A stretch of 64,000 nt of DNA from Phytophthora colocasiae. Its lineage: Eukaryota; Oomycota; Peronosporomycetes; Peronosporales; Peronosporaceae. Shown here piece after piece: positions 32,451 to 41,840 of this stretch (its first letter is position 1; each line of letters begins with the position of its first letter). Below the pieces are notes generated by a model. It saw only the letters and a list, made by a program, of their open reading frames with translations, had not been told where the DNA came from and ran no database searches. Both the position numbers and the translations under genes were made by a program. The stretch covers positions 1,488,001 to 1,552,000 of the forward strand of contig JAGKQI010000096.1 in NCBI GenBank assembly GCA_018806915.1, written 5' to 3'.

Positions 32451-35400
32451 ATGAGCAACAACAATAACGACGATGATCGTCGTTGGGGTCGTACGGCATC
32501 ATCAGCTGTACTTCCCCCAGCTCCCCCAGTCCTGAATGCCAAGACGCAAGCGTTACTGCACCGTCGTCGACGACGAGCACCTCCCCGAGATGTGGCACAA
32601 CATGAACCGTGGCTATTCCAGAGCTCCAACGTCCGTCCACTTCCAGTGATGCCTACGTCCTTGCCCAGCTTATCACTGTCACCGAGTAACAATTCTCTTT
32701 TCTACCTGGATCTGAAGAGTTTGAAGAGTTTACTTCCCCCATCTGACGGCCGACGTCGACCAAAGAGTAGTGAGGATGACTACAGCAGCTACCGAGGATT
32801 TCATGGGCTGTCAAGTCGAGGCCGAATAGCTCCTCCGGCAAGATTAGAGGCGCTGAATCTCAGCACTACTCATGCTGTTAACAAGCCACATCGACATCGT
32901 AAACGAAGACGACAAATGGGCTTGACATCGAAACAGAAGCTCCGTCGAAAGGCTCTACGCTTAGACTCTGCCAAAGTGCGGCCAACTACACAAGAACTTC
33001 TTGACGCAGACACTGCCGCTGTCTACTTGTCGCCAACGAAGCGTGCACGAAACAAGGCAAGCAAGAAACATAAACATGTTGGAAAGCAACGCCCTGGATC
33101 GAGGCGACGGCCGGCAAAGCACTATGCGTTCGACTACGACTCAGACGGTCAAGATCAGACGGGAAAACCAGCTCCTCCTCTTGAGGATCTTGATGAAGAG
33201 CAGCGACAGAAGACGTTGATTGCGACGCATTTGAACTTGACGCTGGAAGAGTACGAACGCTTGGATGCAGCTTTCGGGAATGATTCCCATGCCAGTATTG
33301 TTTCAGAAGACGAACGTTCGATGACGGAGAGATACTACGAGGAATTTCACGAGTTTGACGTGGATAATAGTGGCTCAATTTCTCCAGTAGAGCTACAACA
33401 ACTGCTGCTGGCTTCAGGTGAAGATATGGATGATGCTGAGCTAGCGTCTGTCATTCAGCAAGCGGATACGGATCATGACGGAGAGATTAACTTCGATGAG
33501 TTTATTGCGCTCATGCGTGCTCGCAAGCGACTTCTTCTGGTCGCGAACACGATGGGAGTGACTGGAACTGGCCCAATAACTATGAACAGTACAACTAGCC
33601 CGGGACTGGGCCTTCCCAGCAACTTGAGCAGTCATGGACAAGTGTTGCCTCCATTGAAACTAGTGAGTCAAACTAAGCGCCATGCACAGCCTCAGAAGAA
33701 AGCACTCATTGTGGCCCGCCAGACGCCGTCATGTCTTCGTCCTGGTTCAAAAGTGGATGTTGGTGATCTGCGACGCGAGCTCGCATTATCTGAGTACGGC
33801 ATCCAAGAACTCAACTCCAAGGTACGGGAGGGATTGCAATGGGTCCAACAGCACTGTCCTGTTAGATCGCTCAAAGCACAGATTTTCTGTCATCGATGGG
33901 GCATGGAAAAGGTCCACCATCTTTTCAAGAGGCTTCAAGCACAGCAATTGTCTCGAGCCTTTCGTAAGTGGAACGCTTTCTTGATGTTTGAGCGCAACAA
34001 GATTAAAGCGAATATGTTCCTCAAGTGCAAGGGTAGCCAGAAAATGACAGCGATCATGAACAAGTGGAGACGGAGGGTCACTCGACGCAAGTTCGCGCAC
34101 TGGAAGAAAGAGTGTATTCTCGACGCTCGGAATGAACTCCACTCTGCAGCTATCGAAATCCAGCGTGTCGTCCGTGGTGACCTTGCGCGTTTGCTGCGAC
34201 TCCGTATGCAAGAAGATGTCGCGGTCATCCACATCCAGGCACTCATTCGAGGTCGGTTGGCAAGAGCTTTTGCCGGCCGAATACGACAGGCGAAGCTCGA
34301 ACACAATGCTGCTTGTTTATTACAGCATTGCTACCGTGGCTACACAGGCAAAAGGCTTGCTCGAGCACTGTTCAAGGCTCAGCGTGAAACCTTAGCAGCT
34401 TGTCGTATCCAGCGTGCATTCCGGAATTTTCAACGGCGGGAGCTTTTAAAGGTAATCCAGCAGACCAAGCTGGAAAACGACAGTGCTATTGTACTCCAGT
34501 GCTGTATCCGCAGTTATCTTGCTCGACGAGAGCGAAAACGTCTTGCAACTCGTCGACTACAGGAACAAAGTGCAGTGGTTCTTCAACGATGTATGCGTGG
34601 TTACCTTGCTCGATGTCTTGTTCAGAGGATGAAGCAGCAGATCTGTGCTGCCTTGACCATCCAGTGCTTCTTCCGAGTTTGTCACTCTCGTCACCGAGTG
34701 CACATGCTGCGAACAGAGAAGGAAAGGAAGGCACGGCATGCACTTGAACAGGCTGCAGCTACTCGAATTCAGACCCGCTGGCGCTGCTTTATCACACGAA
34801 GACGCTACTTGTTGGACAAGCAGCGTCGCGCAGAAGCCCAGAAGCTAGAGAGATTCCGGAGACTCACCAGTGCGGTGGCGATCCAGTCTTTGTTTCGTGG
34901 GTACCTTGCTCGTCGTCGTGCACAGCGAGAACGCTTTGAAAAGCTGAAGTGGATGAACTTGACACTGATGAACAGTAGTGCGTTGAAGATCCAGGCATTC
35001 TGGCGTGGCTATCACGGACGTTTAGCGTCTCATTTACGACTTCAAGCCCAAAAAGTTCACGAACACCAAGAGAATGAGGCAGCAAAACTAATTCAAGTTA
35101 TCGCTAGAGGAAAATTAGCTCGCGATGAGCGTCGAAGGCTACATAATGAACGAGCGAAGTTGGCATCTCAGCACCGAACTCGCATACGAGCAGCTCTTCG
35201 TATTCAGAAAGTGTTCCGCGGCAAACAAGCGAGGAAAATGGTGCAGGAGGTGCAACGTAAGCATCGCGAGGAAGCTCGCTTAGCTCTGGAGCGTTTGGTT
35301 CACCAAACCAAGACACGCGCTGCGACGAAAATCCAAAGCTGCGCTCGACGGTTCCTTGCGCGTTGTCACTACTTCTACCGCAAACGCGAGATGGATCGAC

Positions 35401-37169
35401 GTAAAAAGGAAGCGGAGCTCCGAATTACGCAAAACCAAGCAGCAATTGTGATCCAATGCGCCATGCGTCGTGCTGGTGCTCGCCGTATTTTACTGCAGCG
35501 ACGTCAGGAGTTTGAGAAGCGAATCTCTATGATGGCGTCTGAAAAGGCCCATGACGAAATCGAGAGACTACGTCAAGAACAGGAAGAAGAGTTACTCAAG
35601 CTCAAGATGCAGTTGATGTTCCAGGCGAGCAGTGCCAATGAAGAAGCTGCGAAACTACGCGAAGAACTTGATCGACAACGCGAGGAAGAGGAAGTTCGTC
35701 GCAAGGAAGAGGCTCAGGAACTGGCACGTCTCCGACTTGAGACGCTCCTGCAGCAGCGAGATATTGATACTCGAATTGAGCAAGATAAGCAGAAGAAGCT
35801 GGAGGCTGCTCGACTGCGAGAGAGGCTTGAAGCGGAGAAGCAGGCGCAGCAGGAGAAGGAAGCTGCCATGAGGTCCCAAGAAAACGAAGAGCTAGCAGCC
35901 ATGAAGCTGGCGACCATGCTACAAAGTCGACCAACAAGCAAGCAGGAAGAGCAGGATAAAGAAGACCGTACACTACAGCAAGAAGCAGAACACTTGAAAC
36001 TAGCTGCTCAGGCGATCCAGAAGGACCAGGCTCGGATGAAAATCCAAGCAATATGCTTGAAGCACATCGCTCGGAAGCGACTTGGTAAATTACAGGAAGC
36101 GCAGGCAGCAGCTATGGCCAGTTTACATGACGAGGAGCAGCGGTTGAGACTCAAAGCTGAGCAGCAGAAGGAATTAGCTCTAGCGAGACTGAAGACCATG
36201 ATGGATGATGAAGCTCGTGCAAGGGAGCAGGAGATCAAGGAGCTCGAAGTCGAGATGCTTGAACGTGCTCGAAAGGAGAAGGAGAGGATTGCCCTGCGCA
36301 ATTCTTCAGCGAGGAAGATCCAGTCGCGTGCTCGTGGATGCTTGGATCGACAGCGCGTGAAGGCCATCCAGCTGAAAATCGAGAAAGAGCGAGAAGATCG
36401 TGCTAAGGCGATGCAGGAAACCATCGAAGCAGCTGAAGCTGAGGTGGCTGAAGCACTCATTGAAGCAGGTGAGGCCGAGACCGAAGCTGAAGGTTCAGCG
36501 GAGACAAAGGCCGACGAGTGGGTCGAATACTGGGACGAGAATGCACAGGCATCGTACTTCTACAACATTCGCACACAGGAAGCAAGCTGGACTCGGCCGA
36601 TATCAACACCAAAAGCGATGAATATGGCGATGGCAGCTACGGGAGTGGCTGAAGAGAGTGAACAGGATGCAGCACCCGGATATATTGACTATGCCGTCAC
36701 AGGCCAAGTAGACGCTAATGGTTATCCTGTTGCGGCAACTGGAGCGGAGAGCTATGCGGACGAGTATGGATACTACGATCAGTACGGTCAGTATCATTAC
36801 TACGAGCAGAACAACGCAGGTTACTATGGCAACCAGGCTTACGGACAGGGATATCCACAGATGATGGGGATGCAGCCAGACTATGCTGCTGCTGCTGCTG
36901 CTGCAAATTACGCGTACCAAGCAGCAGCAGCGATGGCTTTTGGACAAGCGATGATGTACGGCGCTCCAATGATGGGGTTTGCAAATCCAGGAATGGTTCC
37001 ATCGACTCAGCAATACTCTCAAGCTACAGAGGCTGCAGAGCCTGCGCCAGCTGAAACACAAGATGCTGGAGAGGCTGTCCCGCCCGATCCATGGGAAAAG
37101 TTCTTCGACCAGTACACTGGAGCCGCCTATTACTACAACAACATAACAGGAGAACAGTACTGGGCATAA
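32451..37169 (+). CDS. EF-hand / multi-IQ / WW domain protein, 1572 aa
   Basis: Single exon, ATG at MSNNNNDDDRRW. Order: disordered basic N-terminus; paired EF-hands at about 293-360 (FDVDNSGSISPVELQQLL; DTDHDGEINFDEFIALM) with intact calcium ligands; a long array of IQ motifs at about 560-1010 (IQRVVRGDLARLLRLR, IQALIRGRLARAFAGR and about ten more); a Glu/Lys/Gln coiled coil (1030-1300) with two further IQs; a WW domain at about 1356-1385 (WVEYWDENAQASYFYN); a Tyr/Ala/Gln-rich stretch; and a second WW-like module at the very end (DPWEKFFDQYTG ... YYYNNITGEQYWA) that lacks the closing Pro. IQ arrays bind calmodulin or myosin-type light chains. A cytoskeletal or centrosomal scaffold under calcium control is inferred. 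Its 3' end is 37 bp from the convergent CDC16 gene. Confidence 0.85.
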   Translation: MSNNNNDDDRRWGRTASSAVLPPAPPVLNAKTQALLHRRRRRAPPRDVAQHEPWLFQSSNVRPLPVMPTSLPSLSLSPSNNSLFYLDLKSLKSLLPPSDGRRRPKSSEDDYSSYRGFHGLSSRGRIAPPARLEALNLSTTHAVNKPHRHRKRRRQMGLTSKQKLRRKALRLDSAKVRPTTQELLDADTAAVYLSPTKRARNKASKKHKHVGKQRPGSRRRPAKHYAFDYDSDGQDQTGKPAPPLEDLDEEQRQKTLIATHLNLTLEEYERLDAAFGNDSHASIVSEDERSMTERYYEEFHEFDVDNSGSISPVELQQLLLASGEDMDDAELASVIQQADTDHDGEINFDEFIALMRARKRLLLVANTMGVTGTGPITMNSTTSPGLGLPSNLSSHGQVLPPLKLVSQTKRHAQPQKKALIVARQTPSCLRPGSKVDVGDLRRELALSEYGIQELNSKVREGLQWVQQHCPVRSLKAQIFCHRWGMEKVHHLFKRLQAQQLSRAFRKWNAFLMFERNKIKANMFLKCKGSQKMTAIMNKWRRRVTRRKFAHWKKECILDARNELHSAAIEIQRVVRGDLARLLRLRMQEDVAVIHIQALIRGRLARAFAGRIRQAKLEHNAACLLQHCYRGYTGKRLARALFKAQRETLAACRIQRAFRNFQRRELLKVIQQTKLENDSAIVLQCCIRSYLARRERKRLATRRLQEQSAVVLQRCMRGYLARCLVQRMKQQICAALTIQCFFRVCHSRHRVHMLRTEKERKARHALEQAAATRIQTRWRCFITRRRYLLDKQRRAEAQKLERFRRLTSAVAIQSLFRGYLARRRAQRERFEKLKWMNLTLMNSSALKIQAFWRGYHGRLASHLRLQAQKVHEHQENEAAKLIQVIARGKLARDERRRLHNERAKLASQHRTRIRAALRIQKVFRGKQARKMVQEVQRKHREEARLALERLVHQTKTRAATKIQSCARRFLARCHYFYRKREMDRRKKEAELRITQNQAAIVIQCAMRRAGARRILLQRRQEFEKRISMMASEKAHDEIERLRQEQEEELLKLKMQLMFQASSANEEAAKLREELDRQREEEEVRRKEEAQELARLRLETLLQQRDIDTRIEQDKQKKLEAARLRERLEAEKQAQQEKEAAMRSQENEELAAMKLATMLQSRPTSKQEEQDKEDRTLQQEAEHLKLAAQAIQKDQARMKIQAICLKHIARKRLGKLQEAQAAAMASLHDEEQRLRLKAEQQKELALARLKTMMDDEARAREQEIKELEVEMLERARKEKERIALRNSSARKIQSRARGCLDRQRVKAIQLKIEKEREDRAKAMQETIEAAEAEVAEALIEAGEAETEAEGSAETKADEWVEYWDENAQASYFYNIRTQEASWTRPISTPKAMNMAMAATGVAEESEQDAAPGYIDYAVTGQVDANGYPVAATGAESYADEYGYYDQYGQYHYYEQNNAGYYGNQAYGQGYPQMMGMQPDYAAAAAAANYAYQAAAAMAFGQAMMYGAPMMGFANPGMVPSTQQYSQATEAAEPAPAETQDAGEAVPPDPWEKFFDQYTGAAYYYNNITGEQYWA

Positions 37170-37206
37170 CATAACAGACATAAGTAGCGTCAGATATTGC
37201 CCATTG

Positions 37207-40028
37207 TTAGTCGTCGTCCACATTCATCATGGAGCTATCATCTGAGAAATCCAGACTTGATACTAGTGATTGTCTGCTGCGTTCGATACTGCTGTAGGAC
37301 TGATCCAGACGCCTAGAAAACTGGTTGTCTGTCGAACGACGAACTCTAAGTGGAGTGAGACCACTGGTTTTCGGTGCATTTTTCGGCGGTGGCTCTGCAA
37401 ATTCAGGGAACGACCAAAGTCCACCCGAGAGTGATTCCTCGAATGCAAAGGTGATCATAGTTCCCGCGAGAGTGTCTTCGGGGGCATAAGCAAGTGCCTG
37501 TTTAATACCGTGTAAAATGAATTAGAGAGTCGTAAAAGAACAAAGAGATTGTCAGACTTACTGCATGATACGACTCGATCGCTTGCTCAAGGTTGCCCTT
37601 CATATGGTACGTGAAGCCGAGCGCAGCCAGAGTTGAAGCCTGCAGTTGCAACAAATGGATCACGAAGAAAATCACACATTAGTATGTAACCTGCCCTCTT
37701 AACTGGCATGGAACCTACATTGCGGGGTGATAACCGTAGTGCACTTTGAAAATATTGAATAGCCTGGTCAAATTTCCTGTTGACATCAAAATGGTCAACT
37801 AAGACTTACAAAACATTTACTACTACTGTGCGTACCGTAGTTTGCGATAGGAGTATCCCAGGTTAAAAAGTGTCGGTTCCCACGCTTCCATTAATCGCTG
37901 CAACCAAGGAACAAGCACGGGTTAGAAGAGCTCTAAACGGGCACTCAAACACGCAAGATTCTTACCTCAGGAAGACCTCTGCACAGCTGCAACGACTTGG
38001 TAAACATCTCAATCGCGTTGGGGTAGTCTTTCTGCTTGTAGTAGACACTGCCAAGCTCGTTGTAGACCAATGGGTCAGTGGGACAAATAACACTTGCTTG
38101 TCGAATAAACTCCTGAGCTTGGACGAGGTTGTTGGTTCGGAGGTACTCCATGCCAATATACAGAGGTGGTAGGTGCGAACCAGGGAAAAGACAGGAGGCT
38201 GTCCGGTATGAAGACATGGCTTGATCACTCTCGTCTTGTGCCGCGAAGGAGTTGCCAAATCCAATCCACGCTGGTGCGTAACTCGGCTCTATGGAAGTCG
38301 CTTTGCTGCAATGCGAATCAAATGTAAGTACCTTGTGCTCGGAAAGCCTGGAGATTATCACGTCGCACACTTACTGGAAATATCTCTGTGCGGCTTCATA
38401 TTTCTGAACCAGGAGATAGTAACAGCCCACAGTATACCAAGCTGACGCTTTTGTTGGATACACATCCACCTAGTAAAAAGCCCGTCAGTTAGCATCACCT
38501 AAATAGGATAATAAATACTGCTTACCATTTGATGTGCATAGTGATACAACTCTCGCTTCTTTCCTAGATCCACCAGCGTACCGACATAAACTGAAATCAC
38601 ACGGAAATTGAATGGATCTCGCTCACGAACACTGGCAAAAAGTGGTGTTAGTGAACGAAAGAGAACACAGCTTTGGGTATACTCCAGTACCTTTCACAAA
38701 TTTCGTGCGCCTGCTGAATATCGTGCTGGTAGTAGTAAGTTTCCGCTCGCGTGACATTCTGAACAACAAAAATAAAACACGTCAGCACAGTTGCTTCTCC
38801 GCATCACAGCGATCCAATCTTACCAGGTCTAAGTTGTCCGTGAGCCCGAAATCATGTTCCACTTCAGCAAACCTTTCCTCCACCAGTGGAGTTGAGTCAT
38901 ACTACAAATGCAATCAACCCCAGCAATCCGTAATTTAACAGCATCCTCTCTCTCATAAACTAACCGCTCTACCCATACCTTTCCAACGTGAGTCTGGTAC
39001 AATAACTTCAGTAGCTGCATCTCATCCGTCGAGAAGTCCAAAGATTCCACAAGCTCCTTCTCCTCTTGCGGCGACAACATCTGCTTATCAAACAGTTGAA
39101 AGAACGCCTCCGAGCAGTGCACGTCACACCGCAGAGCGATGCGGAAGTACACAGTAGCGTTCTCCCTATTCCCAATGGCTTCATACGTCTCACCCATTAG
39201 CAATGCTAGTGCTGAGACCACATTAACCCCTTCCTCCAGTCCATTCAGCCGCGTTTTCTTGGCAAGCAGCACAATATCCTGTTCCCTGTCCGGCAGAATT
39301 GTCCCCAATAGTTCCAGACACTCTTCTTTCTGCTTAATAGCCAGCATACACCTACCCAGCAGTAGGACAGCTCTCAACGTCACATGACTGGGCACCGCAG
39401 CTCCAAACTCCGTCAATTTGGCCTTCCGAATCGCGTGAATAGCCCGATGGAACTCTCTGCAACTATAACAGGCATCTGCAAACAGCAGAATGTCCTCATC
39501 TGTTGGAGACATCGTCACCAGTTTATCCGCGTAGAACAGCGCAGAGCTTACATGGTGCTGCTGACTGCACGTTTTCACTAATTGCCTCATTCTGTCCACA
39601 ATATTAACTTGATTGTCCTCTTGCACCATCGGGTGGACATTTAACGTCTTCACATTGGGTGTTTTGGCTTCCTCCAAGTGTCCTCCAGCAGGTGTAGGAG
39701 GTCTCATCACGTCCTCCAGCGTCCGCATTCTATCCTGTTCCTTGCTCTCCTCGTCCTCCAGCGTCCGCATTCTATCCTGTTCCTTGCTCTCCTCGTCCTC
39801 CGTGTCCAAAGGTCTTCTAGCCGTAATAAAAGCTGCTCCTTGCGCTACTCTTCTCCTTCTCTTCTTGGCTCTAGCGCTGGCTTCGTCTGCTACGCTGGAA
39901 GCCACCGAGTCGAAGGCCAACGTGCGGGTGGTGCACTCGGGCGTCTGGACGGGCGACGGTTGGCGCCAAGTGGAGCCACGAATAGAAGACGCGCCTGGCC
40001 GATGCGGCGTAGGTGGTGGGGGCGCCAT
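37207..40028 (-). CDS. CDC16: anaphase-promoting complex subunit CDC16/APC6, 741 aa, ten exons
   Basis: Exons (complement): 38979..40028, 38824..38901, 38691..38758, 38526..38631, 38375..38469, 37966..38305, 37836..37897, 37719..37776, 37562..37639, 37207..37497; introns 55-77 nt, all GT-AG with consistent phase. Tandem TPR helices fill residues of about 130-650. CDC16 hallmarks include SSALFYADKLVTMSP, SYAPAWIGFGNSFAAQDESD, LPPLYIGMEYLRTNNL, DPLVYNELGSVYYKQKDYPN, and WEPTLFNLGYSYRKL. CDC16 is a scaffold of the APC/C ubiquitin ligase that controls exit from mitosis. The N-terminus is Pro/Ser-rich and contains a 14-residue tandem duplication; the C-terminus is Ser-rich and acidic (LDFSDDSSMMNVDDD). 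A palindromic MITE lies 95 bp upstream of the ATG. Confidence 0.9.
39712..39795 (-). repeat. two perfect 42-bp tandem repeats in CDC16 exon 1
   Basis: Units 39712-39753 and 39754-39795 are identical and encode DEESKEQDRMRTLE twice, followed by a 6-bp start of a third copy. The duplication keeps frame and lies in the disordered N-terminus before the TPRs. Confidence 0.95.
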
Positions 40029-40122
40029 GAGCGCAGACTGCTGCTAACAAGAGAGTGTTGGTCACCTGTACGAGGAGCAGTAGCAGAGGCGAAGGTGTTG
40101 CGGTGTTTAGAAATACTACCCA

Positions 40123-40239
40123 CAATATTACGGTGAGATTCACACATCCAATAAGCTTATAACGTGATATTGTTTAAAACAATATTACGTTATGACTCGA
40201 AGTGAGCTGATTGGCTGTGTAAATCTCACCGTAATATTG
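40123..40239. mobile_element. palindromic MITE, 117 bp
   Basis: The ends are inverted repeats of about 30 bp with two mismatches (left CAATATTACGGTGAGATT..., right complement ...AATCTCACCGTAATATTG). The centre (about 40160-40190) is a second near-palindrome, so the element could fold along most of its length. No ORF. Target-site duplication could not be fixed, so the transposon superfamily is unknown. Confidence 0.65.
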
Positions 40240-40404
40240 CAATACCGCGCTGTGAACCTTATTTTCTGGCTGTGCATGTCGTACACGCGCGTCCTCGCGT
40301 TATACGGTAATAGTTTCCTAGCGCTGTGTGAAGTGGTCTTGCACGTGTGCGCCAAGTGTCACGGCTGGATTCAATCTGCGTGGCGCGTAGTCAAGCGGAG
40401 CGAT

Positions 40405-40435
40405 ACTCACCGGGTATCACTCGACCCGGGTGAGT
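40405..40435. repeat. short inverted repeat in a gene-free stretch
   Basis: ACTCACCGGGT (40405-40415) and ACCCGGGTGAGT (40424-40435) pair with one bulged base around an 8-nt loop. The surrounding gap 40240-40664 contains no convincing gene. Function unknown. Confidence 0.5.
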
Positions 40436-40664
40436 TTTCGCAAGGGATCCCCAGCGGGGTATGAAACAAGTAGTGGTAGTTGTATTAACGCATTAATATG
40501 TAGGGGGCAATGAAACTTAGATGCCCTGCCAAGGTTTCTCGCGGCAAAGCGTTTGAGCTAGTCCTCTTCAACAAGTCTAGACTCGTCCAGGTCTGGTAGG
40601 TGTCCTGGTGCCGGAGGTTGGAATGCGGAAAACGGATCTTGAACTAGGCTGGAACACAACCCCC

Positions 40665-40770
40665 GTGCTCTGGTTGAGCTGGAGCTGGACGTCGAGGAGC
40701 TGGAGCAGGAGCTGGAGCTGGAGGACGAGCTGTTGGTGGAACTGGAGCTGGAACGTAGGCTGCGTCCGGA
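40665..40770. repeat. imperfect GAGCTG hexamer repeat (low complexity)
   Basis: Runs of GGAGCTGGAGCT type dominate this segment. On the minus strand they make a 93-codon Ser-rich frame (ATG at 40839, stop at 40558) with no recognisable domain. I treat it as simple-sequence DNA and not as a supported gene. Confidence 0.6.
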
Positions 40771-40892
40771 GCGAAGTGTCGATGCTGTCAAGATGATCGC
40801 CAGCTGCTCTTTGCGCCGGAAGCGGAAACACACAGTCATGAGTAAGAGGAAGGGATTGCAACGTTAAACAGTCTTCTGTTAATCGATTGCTC

Positions 40893-41390
40893 CTACTTCA
40901 GGCCTGCAATCTTGGCTAACGCGTAAAACTCTTGATAGTTAGCAAACTGCTCGGAGTTTTTGATTCTCCCAGTGCTCTTGGCTCTCTGCGGCGTAAAATT
41001 GGCCTTAAAGAGACGCACGAAGTTGTCGTTTTCCATGCTGGACAGCCTAGCCAGGATCTTCTTTTCAGCGACCGCCTTCATCTTCTTCGCAGAGACAGCG
41101 AGTTTGGACGGGTTACCCTTGGTTTTTTCCAGTGCTGCAGAAACTTTTTTCAGATTCTGCTTCTTCAATCTCAGTTCCTTGGCCACTTTTGATATCCCTG
41201 AGGCTTGCACTCGTTCCTCATTCATTGCATACGAGTCTTCGTCTGCGATGACTCCGACTCGAAGAGACCTTTTGCGCTCATTCTTGGAAAGCGCAGGTTC
41301 GAGGAGCTCGCGTTTGTCGGATGTCCTTGTCGTTGCGAGTGCATCACTGCAAAGTACGGCAAAAGCAACGAGGTACACACTAATACGCAT
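40893..41390 (-). CDS. secreted RXLR-EER effector candidate, 165 aa
   Basis: A hydrophobic signal peptide (MRISVYLVAFAVLCSDALA, cleavage probably just after) is followed by RSLR at about residue 42, an acidic DEDS stretch and EER at about 57, the motif pair that marks oomycete effectors delivered into plant cells. The C-terminal part is Lys-rich and helical and ends with SSMENDNFVRLFKANFTPQR and EQFANYQEFYALAKIAGL, which is clearly paralogous to the effector at 44716. No Trp-containing WY fold motif is seen. Upstream (about 41436-41454) a weak initiator-like TCACTTCGAGTTTAGTT occupies the place of the paralogue's promoter element. A Harbinger transposon sits about 200 bp upstream of the ATG. 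Confidence 0.82.
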   Translation of the reverse strand: MRISVYLVAFAVLCSDALATTRTSDKRELLEPALSKNERKRSLRVGVIADEDSYAMNEERVQASGISKVAKELRLKKQNLKKVSAALEKTKGNPSKLAVSAKKMKAVAEKKILARLSSMENDNFVRLFKANFTPQRAKSTGRIKNSEQFANYQEFYALAKIAGLK

Positions 41391-41523
41391 GGTAGCGGTG
41401 GCAAGTGGGTTTGCTGCGGGTCTTAGTTACTCACCAACTAAACTCGAAGTGAGATGCCGCACCACGACAAACGATCCGAACCATACATAGTGCAATTCAT
41501 TAGGACCGGTACTTCAAGTAGCC

Positions 41524-41546
41524 AAGCCAAGTACTACTTGGCTTGA
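41524..41546. repeat. perfect 11-bp inverted repeat upstream of the first effector
   Basis: CAAGCCAAGTA and TACTTGGCTTG flank a single C. It lies between the effector start codon and the Harbinger element. Could be a protein-binding dyad or a remnant of an older insertion. Confidence 0.7.
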
Positions 41547-41587
41547 CTATTGAAATTTGATTGTGATTGTGAATTGCTTGAAATATT

Positions 41588-41608
41588 AGAGGTCTTTAGC
41601 AGAACCGT
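41588..41608 (+). repeat. Harbinger left terminal inverted repeat
   Basis: 21-bp inverted repeat matching 44090-44110 at 20 of 21 positions. Preceded by the ATT duplication at 41585-41587. Confidence 0.88.
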
Positions 41609-41840
41609 CAAATCAAGAAAAGTCTGTTTGCCATCCGGAAATTTCGCCTAACCACAGCTCCCAATCGACAAGTGCGAACAAGTAAATGGTTTCGAATCTA
41701 CAATTTGAAAAGAAAAATACTGTTCGGTGTCTTTACTAAAACCACGTGGTGGCAGCACTAAATCTTAGGTGGCATAGGTGAAGTCAGAGGTCGCAGAACG
41801 CCCCCTGACACTCTGTAGGCAGACGAATATTCTCTAAGCA

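Noticed and set aside
40558..40839. 93-codon Ser-rich minus-strand ORF with ATG
   Set aside because: Encoded by a GAGCTG-type simple repeat; no domain, signal peptide or family resemblance.
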